47,251 nt of DNA from Corynebacterium sp. ACRPH. Lineage in GTDB: Bacteria > Actinomycetota > Actinomycetes > Mycobacteriales > Mycobacteriaceae. The stretch is from the NCBI RefSeq assembly GCF_022347285.1, contig NZ_JAKRND010000018.1:1-47251 (forward strand), written 5' to 3'. Of this stretch, positions 42,790-47,251 are shown one piece after another. Position 1 is the stretch's first letter. Every line of letters starts with the position of its first letter. The position numbers and the translations under genes are program-made. Below the pieces are notes generated by a model. The model worked only from the letters and a program-made list of their open reading frames with translations, was not told the DNA's origin and ran no database searches.

Positions 42790-44280
42790 CTAGCTGCCCT
42801 TCTTAACGGTGATGGTCCAACCAGCGTCGGCGGTCTGCTCGAAGTTCGTGACTTCGTGGCCATCGGTGGCAGCCCACCGCGGGATGGCATCGGTAGCTTG
42901 GGTGCAGTCAAAGTCGATCTGCAGCGAATCCCCGACGGAAAGGTCAGCCATCGCCGCCTTGGCGTCGATCAGAGGGAACGGGCATACCGCGCCGAGAGTG
43001 TCGAGCTTATAAGTCCGGTCGCCGACCAATTTGAGGTCGCTATCTCCGCTGGCTCCACTCGATTCAACGCTCTCCGCAGCCGTGGCCTTGCGATCCAGCA
43101 GCAGGGTGCCTGTGGTTTGGAAGCCCAGCTGGGCAGCCATGGCCTTCTGCTCTGCAGCGGACTGTACGGACTGTGCAGGCTGTGCGGACTGTGCGGCGCG
43201 CGGGGAGGACTGCGTCTGGCTTGGCTGGTTGGCCGTCGGGTTGGATGCCTGGCCCGGCACCGCATCGGTGGGCTTGAGCCACAGCTTTGCGGCAACGCCG
43301 ATTCCGATGGCGATGAACAGCAGTGCAACCCAACCCTGGTAGCTGAACAGGGAGGTCTGCACCATGCCGTTACCCACGGTGCAGCCGCCGGCAGCGGAGG
43401 CGCCCACACCCATCAGCACGCCACCGATGACGGAGCGAACAGCCTGCTCAGCGGAGGGAACGCGCAGACGGAATTCGCCGGACGCCTTGGCAGCGAAGAA
43501 GGCGCCCACCAGCAGGCCGAGCACCAGCATGACTCCCCAGTCAACTGTGTCTTCGCCACTGATGAGGAACTTAGAGAGGTTGGACGATGGGCTGGTGATG
43601 CCGAGTCCGTCGTTGCGACCCGTCGCCGCCGACAGCGGCCATGCGAGTACGCCCAGCGCACCGATGATGGCCGCGGTCGGGTAAAAGTGCCAGGGCTTTT
43701 CCGCCAGCAGGTGTGCGAGGCCGGTCTTCTTCGGCTTCAGGGTCGCCATCTTCGGCGCTTGAGCTTCCTGCGCCAGGAAGCGACGGGTCAGGAAGGCAAC
43801 TCCCAGCGCAAATGGGATGACAAGCCACCACACGGAGATCCCCAGAGACCCGTGGATGGTGGTGATGGGCAGCGTCCAGCTGCGCAGTCCCTCGTTGAGG
43901 GCGTTCAGCGAGCCACCCTTCATAGCGGCGGCACTGCCTGCGTAGAAGACCAGCGCCAGCCACGAACCGATAAGCCCCTCGGCAGAGCGGTACCACGTGC
44001 CGGATGCGCAGCCACCCGCCAGCACGATGCCCATGCCGAAAAGCAGACCACCCAGCACGACGGCGAGCGGTGCGAACTGCTTGTACTCGGGCGTAATCAC
44101 TCCCGCAGTCGTCAGGGCGGCAAGGCCGACCGCGTGCACTGCGATGACGATAAGCAAGGCGGTGAAGCCCCGCCAGGTCTTGTTCAAGAAAATATCGCGG
44201 ATCATGCCGGTTACGCAGAACCTGCCGCGTTGCATAACCCAGCCAAGGACAGCACCTAATGCCAATCCGGTGACAATCAT
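42790..44280 (-). CDS. Thiosulfate-uptake fusion, YeeE/YedE (TsuA) plus TusA-like (TsuB) domain
   Basis: A 496-aa protein joining two usually separate partners. Residues about 1-360 are a YeeE-type transporter with about nine helices and the conserved cysteine motifs QRGRFCVTG, AGGCASGTWYRSAEG and AGGCTVGNGM. These line the thiosulfate path in TsuA. A Gln/Ser/Ala-rich linker (NQPSQTQSSPRAAQSAQPAQSVQSAAEQ) leads to a TusA-like domain with LDTLGAVCPFPLIDAKAAM, where the Cys-Pro of CPxP carries the sulfur. The fusion fits import of thiosulfate directly handed to the sulfur carrier. AGTAGGGGAAC precedes the ATG. It is divergent from ahpC. Confidence 0.88.
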   Translation of the reverse strand: MIVTGLALGAVLGWVMQRGRFCVTGMIRDIFLNKTWRGFTALLIVIAVHAVGLAALTTAGVITPEYKQFAPLAVVLGGLLFGMGIVLAGGCASGTWYRSAEGLIGSWLALVFYAGSAAAMKGGSLNALNEGLRSWTLPITTIHGSLGISVWWLVIPFALGVAFLTRRFLAQEAQAPKMATLKPKKTGLAHLLAEKPWHFYPTAAIIGALGVLAWPLSAATGRNDGLGITSPSSNLSKFLISGEDTVDWGVMLVLGLLVGAFFAAKASGEFRLRVPSAEQAVRSVIGGVLMGVGASAAGGCTVGNGMVQTSLFSYQGWVALLFIAIGIGVAAKLWLKPTDAVPGQASNPTANQPSQTQSSPRAAQSAQPAQSVQSAAEQKAMAAQLGFQTTGTLLLDRKATAAESVESSGASGDSDLKLVGDRTYKLDTLGAVCPFPLIDAKAAMADLSVGDSLQIDFDCTQATDAIPRWAATDGHEVTNFEQTADAGWTITVKKGS

Positions 44281-44489
44281 GAGTTCCCCTACTCCAAACT
44301 AAAAATGAACCGATCTGTCTGTCTGTTTGAATGCGTCATACTAGCCCCCAGTCAACTCTCCCTCAAGCCCTAAGAGAGGTTCATCACATACGAAGCCTCG
44401 CAAACCACACGCAAGGTCCCATAAATCAGCATTGATAGCGACCTCCGATTTAAACCCATAACCCGCCACCAATGTAAACCTATCAATCC
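44281..44489. other. Non-coding region between the thiosulfate gene and the ahpC promoter
   Basis: No convincing ORF. A TGTC-type tandem tetranucleotide, (CTGT)3 at 44315-44326, lies about 35-46 bp upstream of the transporter start. A minus-strand TTGACT sits at about 44350-44355. With the ahpC leader the whole gene-free region is about 390 bp. Confidence 0.4.
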
Positions 44490-44517
44490 TTGACTTTTAC
44501 AAAGTCATCGCTATAAT
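44490..44517 (+). promoter_or_regulatory. ahpC promoter with embedded inverted repeat
   Basis: TTGACT (44490-44495) and a perfect TATAAT (44512-44517) are spaced by 16 nt. The inverted repeat TGACTTT-TAC-AAAGTCA (44491-44507) covers the -35 and most of the spacer. This is the strongest vegetative promoter in the window, and the position of the repeat suggests a repressor that blocks it. The leader to the ahpC ATG would be about 150 nt. Confidence 0.8.
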
Positions 44518-44672
44518 GGGTGGTGGATCGCAATCAAGCAGCCCACATTGCCGCCCCCGATGATCCACTTCAACTTCAAAACAAGACTGAAGAAAATCGG
44601 TAGGCTTTGTAGCGACAGTTGCGTATAACTGCCAACTAAGAACCTGAAACCAAGCCCCCAAGGAGGCACAGC

Positions 44673-45236
44673 ATGTCCCTCATCAACACCGAGATTCTGG
44701 ATTTCAAGAACCCCGCTTTCTTCAACGGTGAGTTCACCGAGGTATCCAAGGACGACGTCCTGGGCAAGTGGTCCATCTTCTTCTTCTACCCCGGCGACTT
44801 CACCTTCGTCTGCCCCACCGAGCTGGGCGACCTGGCTGACCACTACGAAGAGCTGAAGGGCATGGACGTAGAGGTTTACGCCGTATCCACTGACTCCCAC
44901 TTCGTGCACAAGGCATGGCACGCAGAGTCCGATCAGGTCGGCAAGGTTAACTACTACATGCTGGGCGACTCCACCGGTCAGCTGACCAACAACTTCCAGA
45001 ACATGCGCCCGGGCGCCGGCCAGGCAGACCGCGCAACCTTCCTGGTAGACCCGGAGGGCAAGATCCAGTACATCGAGCAGACCGCCGAGGGCATCGGTCG
45101 CGACGCTTCCGAGCTGGTTCGCAAGGTCAAGGCCGCTCAGTACGTCGCAGCTCACCCGGGCGAGGTTTGCCCCGCCAAGTGGGAAGAGGGCGAAGAGACC
45201 CTGACCCCGGGCATCGACCTGGTTGGCAAGATCTAA
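44673..45236 (+). CDS. ahpC: Peroxiredoxin AhpC
   Basis: A 187-aa 2-Cys peroxiredoxin that reduces hydrogen peroxide and alkyl hydroperoxides in the cytoplasm. The peroxidatic Cys47 lies in FYPGDFTFVCPTE and the resolving Cys166 in HPGEVCPAKW, close to the E. coli numbering. The C-terminal sequence is the full AhpC1 type that pairs with AhpF. AAGGAGG precedes the ATG. It is followed by ahpF after 188 bp with a terminator-like hairpin between. Confidence 0.97.
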   Translation: MSLINTEILDFKNPAFFNGEFTEVSKDDVLGKWSIFFFYPGDFTFVCPTELGDLADHYEELKGMDVEVYAVSTDSHFVHKAWHAESDQVGKVNYYMLGDSTGQLTNNFQNMRPGAGQADRATFLVDPEGKIQYIEQTAEGIGRDASELVRKVKAAQYVAAHPGEVCPAKWEEGEETLTPGIDLVGKI

Positions 45237-45278
45237 CTTCCCCTTCCACTCCCCCCGCCGCACCCAGGCGGGAAACCC

Positions 45279-45323
45279 ACGGCGGGCCGGGCTTTCCACT
45301 TACGGATCCTGCCCGCCGTTTTT
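45279..45323 (+). terminator. Terminator-like hairpin between ahpC and ahpF
   Basis: ACGGCGGGC and GCCCGCCGT form a perfect 9-bp stem around a 23-nt loop, followed by TTTTT. A second inverted pair (CCGCC and GGCGG, 45256-45272) precedes it. It would reduce transcription into ahpF, giving more AhpC than AhpF. Confidence 0.75.
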
Positions 45324-45424
45324 AGTGCCTTTAATCCACCAATAAATCCCCATCCCCCGAAGAATCCATGTGTGGCGCGCATCCCCTCAGGGTGGCGTCA
45401 ATAAACGAAGAAAGAGAGCACCCA

Positions 45425-47005
45425 ATGGCTAAGCAATTACTGGACGACAACCTGCGCAAGCAGCTCAGCCAGCTCGTCCCCCGCATCACCAAGGACATCG
45501 AGCTGGTGTACAGCCTGGACGACCGTTCGGCTTCCGAGGACCTGGAGAAGCTGCTGCAGGACATCGCCGGGCTGTCCGACAAGATCACTGCCCGCCGCGA
45601 CGACGACGCGCACGAGCGCAAGCCCTCCTTCAGCATCGTCCGCACTGGTAGCGACATTTCCGTGGCCTTCGCGGGCATCCCGATGGGCCACGAGTTCAGC
45701 TCCCTGGTGCTGGCGCTGCTGCAGGTCGGCGGCAACCCGATCAAGGAAGACAAGGACCTGATCGAGCAGGTAGAAAACCTGGACGGCGACTACGAGTTCG
45801 TCACCTACATGTCTCTGACCTGCCAGAACTGCCCGACCGTCGTGCAGGCGCTGAACACCATGGCAGTGCTGAATCCGCGCATCAAGCACACCGCGGTGGA
45901 GGGCTCGCTGTTCCAGGACGAGGTCAACGAGAACAACGTTCTGGCCGTGCCAACCATCTACCTGAACGGCGAGGAGTTCGGCCAGGGCCGCACCACCATC
46001 GAAGACTTCGTGCGCAAGCTGGACAGCGGTTCCGCCGCGCGCGAGGCAAAGAAGCTGAATGAGAAGAAGCCCTACGAGGTGCTGGTGGTTGGCCAGGGTC
46101 CGGCGGGTGCAGCGGCCTCCATCTACGTTGCCCGCAAGGGCCTGAGCGTAGGCCTGATTGGCGAGCGCTTCGGCGGCCAGGTGCTGGACACGAACTCCAT
46201 CGAGAACTTCATCTCCGTGCCCGCCACCGAGGGTCCGAAGCTGGCGGCGGAGTTCGAAGAGCACGTCGGCCAGTACGACATTGACGTGGTGAAGGCCCAG
46301 GCCGCGACGGGTCTGACCCCTGCCACCGAGGAGGGTGGCCTACACACGGTGCACTTTGGGGATGACGCCACCCTGCGCGCCCGTGCCCTCGTTATCGCCA
46401 CGGGCGCACAGTGGCGAACCCTGGGCGTTCCAGGCGAGGAGGAGTACCGCAACAAGGGCGTGACCTTCTGCCCGCACTGCGACGGCCCGCTGTTCAAGGG
46501 GAAGTCCGTGGCCGTGATCGGCGGCGGAAACTCGGGCATCGAGGCTGCGCTGGACCTGGCAGGCGTGGTGAAGCACGTGACGGTTCTGGAGTTCGGCGAG
46601 GCCTGCCGCGCGGATGACATCCTGATGCAGCGCGTGGAGGAAACCGCGAACATCGACGTGATTACGTCGGCAGCTACGACGGAGATCGTGGGCGACGGCA
46701 AGAACGTCACCGGCCTGAACTACACGGACCGCACTAACGACAAGTCGAAGTCTCTGGACGTCGCGGGCGTGTTCATCCAGATCGGCCTGGTGCCGAACAC
46801 CCAGTGGCTGGGCGAATCCGGCGTGGAGCTGAACAAGATGGGCGAAATTGTGGTGGACGAGCACAATGCCACCAACATCCCGGGCGTGTACGCCGCCGGC
46901 GACTGCACTGCAGTGCCGTTCAAGCAGATAGTGATTGCCCAGGGCGCCGGCGCAAACGCTGCGCTGGGCGCGTGGCAGTACACGGTGACTGCGCCGAAGG
47001 CCTAG
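45425..47005 (+). CDS. ahpF: Alkyl hydroperoxide reductase subunit F (NADH:AhpC reductase)
   Basis: A 526-aa flavoprotein that passes electrons from NADH to AhpC. The N-terminal double-thioredoxin domain holds Cys133/Cys136 in LTCQNCPTVV. The C-terminal thioredoxin-reductase-like part has the FAD motif VLVVGQGPAGAAASIYVARKG, the redox pair Cys349/Cys352 in FCPHCDGP, the NAD motif VAVIGGGNSGIEAALDLAG and the FAD tail GVYAAGDCT. Length and layout equal E. coli AhpF (521 aa). The ATG at 45425 follows AAGAGAG at a usable distance. Confidence 0.96.
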   Translation: MAKQLLDDNLRKQLSQLVPRITKDIELVYSLDDRSASEDLEKLLQDIAGLSDKITARRDDDAHERKPSFSIVRTGSDISVAFAGIPMGHEFSSLVLALLQVGGNPIKEDKDLIEQVENLDGDYEFVTYMSLTCQNCPTVVQALNTMAVLNPRIKHTAVEGSLFQDEVNENNVLAVPTIYLNGEEFGQGRTTIEDFVRKLDSGSAAREAKKLNEKKPYEVLVVGQGPAGAAASIYVARKGLSVGLIGERFGGQVLDTNSIENFISVPATEGPKLAAEFEEHVGQYDIDVVKAQAATGLTPATEEGGLHTVHFGDDATLRARALVIATGAQWRTLGVPGEEEYRNKGVTFCPHCDGPLFKGKSVAVIGGGNSGIEAALDLAGVVKHVTVLEFGEACRADDILMQRVEETANIDVITSAATTEIVGDGKNVTGLNYTDRTNDKSKSLDVAGVFIQIGLVPNTQWLGESGVELNKMGEIVVDEHNATNIPGVYAAGDCTAVPFKQIVIAQGAGANAALGAWQYTVTAPKA

Positions 47006-47167
47006 GGACTAACTGGTTTGGCAGCCTGGCCGCGCTGGCTGAGCGGTAGCCGTCATGCGGTAACCACCGTACGCACCACACCAGCCCCACCAGCCCCACT
47101 GGGCTATCTGCACCCCTCTAATAATGGAAAGGTCAAGTCCACGCGAGTGGTGTATCTGCCCTTTCGA

Positions 47168-47173
47168 TAAAAT
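47168..47173 (+). promoter_or_regulatory. -10 element for the gene at the right edge
   Basis: TAAAAT lies exactly 7 nt before the ATG at 47181, with no ribosome site, as in the other leaderless genes of this window. Confidence 0.55.
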
Positions 47174-47180
47174 AGGCAGC

Positions 47181-47251
47181 ATGACGATCTCAGGGACCGG
47201 CACGAGCCCGGTGTTGCGACTGGCTCATGCGACCTCCTGAGTGGCTTCGCC
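47181..47251 (+). pseudogene. Gene start at the window edge, apparently frameshifted
   Basis: An ATG behind a leaderless-type promoter opens MTISGTGTSP, but this frame stops after 19 codons at 47240. Adding one G to CCCGG (47207-47211) gives an open frame to the window end that reads GTGTSPGVATGSCDLL. GTGxSPGVA recalls the start of PTS enzyme I, but too little is visible to be sure. It could be a sequencing error, a pseudogene or a short leader peptide. Confidence 0.35.

Noticed and set aside
44315..44326. (CTGT)3 as an McbR or CysR binding site for the thiosulfate gene
   Set aside because: It does not match the TAGAC-N6-GTCTA type palindrome and is a simple tetranucleotide run.

Overview
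The window is high-GC actinobacterial DNA from a mycolate-containing Corynebacterium, probably a lipophilic species of the C. jeikeium kind. This rests on an AlaT, Dcd and UDP-glucose dehydrogenase run typical of Corynebacterium, an AftD arabinosyltransferase preceded by a DUF2613 micro-gene, a block matching Mycobacterium tuberculosis Rv0224c-Rv0228 (trehalose-mycolate acetylation and lipoglycan maturation), an HspR/HAIR heat-shock system, and a fadA-fadB beta-oxidation pair. The species is an inference. No rRNA, tRNA, CRISPR array or transposase was seen.

Layout. 1-2.8 kb: a frameshifted luciferase-like monooxygenase behind a palindromic operator, then a basic amino acid antiporter. 2.8-10.1 kb: the heat-shock genes dnaK-grpE and dnaJ-hspR, all on the minus strand but split by a DUF222/HNH nuclease gene with a LexA-type box and an opposing gene of unknown function; both halves keep HspR-type inverted repeats. 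10.2-17.1 kb: an esterase, a large membrane iron-sulfur reductase with a very long Ala/Pro tail, a Ser/Pro/Gly-rich membrane protein and alaT. 17.1-24.2 kb: dcd, UDP-glucose dehydrogenase, two tandem paralogous small secreted proteins, a VanW-family protein, a family 3 glycosidase and a universal stress protein.

24.3-34.7 kb is a cell-envelope block: DUF2613, aftD, tmaT, a DUF3068 protein, a polytopic membrane protein, a GT4 glycosyltransferase and the methyltransferase mtrP. Together they are expected to build and export arabinan, lipomannan and trehalose mycolates. 34.9-38.6 kb is the fadA-fadB operon, with tandem 16-bp repeats and a GlxR-like site upstream. 38.9-42.7 kb holds a Tat-exported intradiol-dioxygenase-like lipoprotein, a von Willebrand A membrane protein and acetolactate decarboxylase. 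42.8-47.0 kb has a thiosulfate-uptake fusion (YeeE plus TusA) divergent from ahpC-ahpF; the ahpC promoter carries a perfect inverted repeat between its -35 and -10. The window ends in a gene start that appears frameshifted.

A recurring theme is leaderless expression: at least seven genes show a TANNNT hexamer exactly 7 nt before the start codon and no Shine-Dalgarno sequence. The strongest leads are the split HspR regulon, the LexA-boxed HNH gene inside it, the 172-bp tail-to-tail coding overlap of aftD and tmaT, and the ahpC operator. All family names come from reading the translations by eye; no database search was run.
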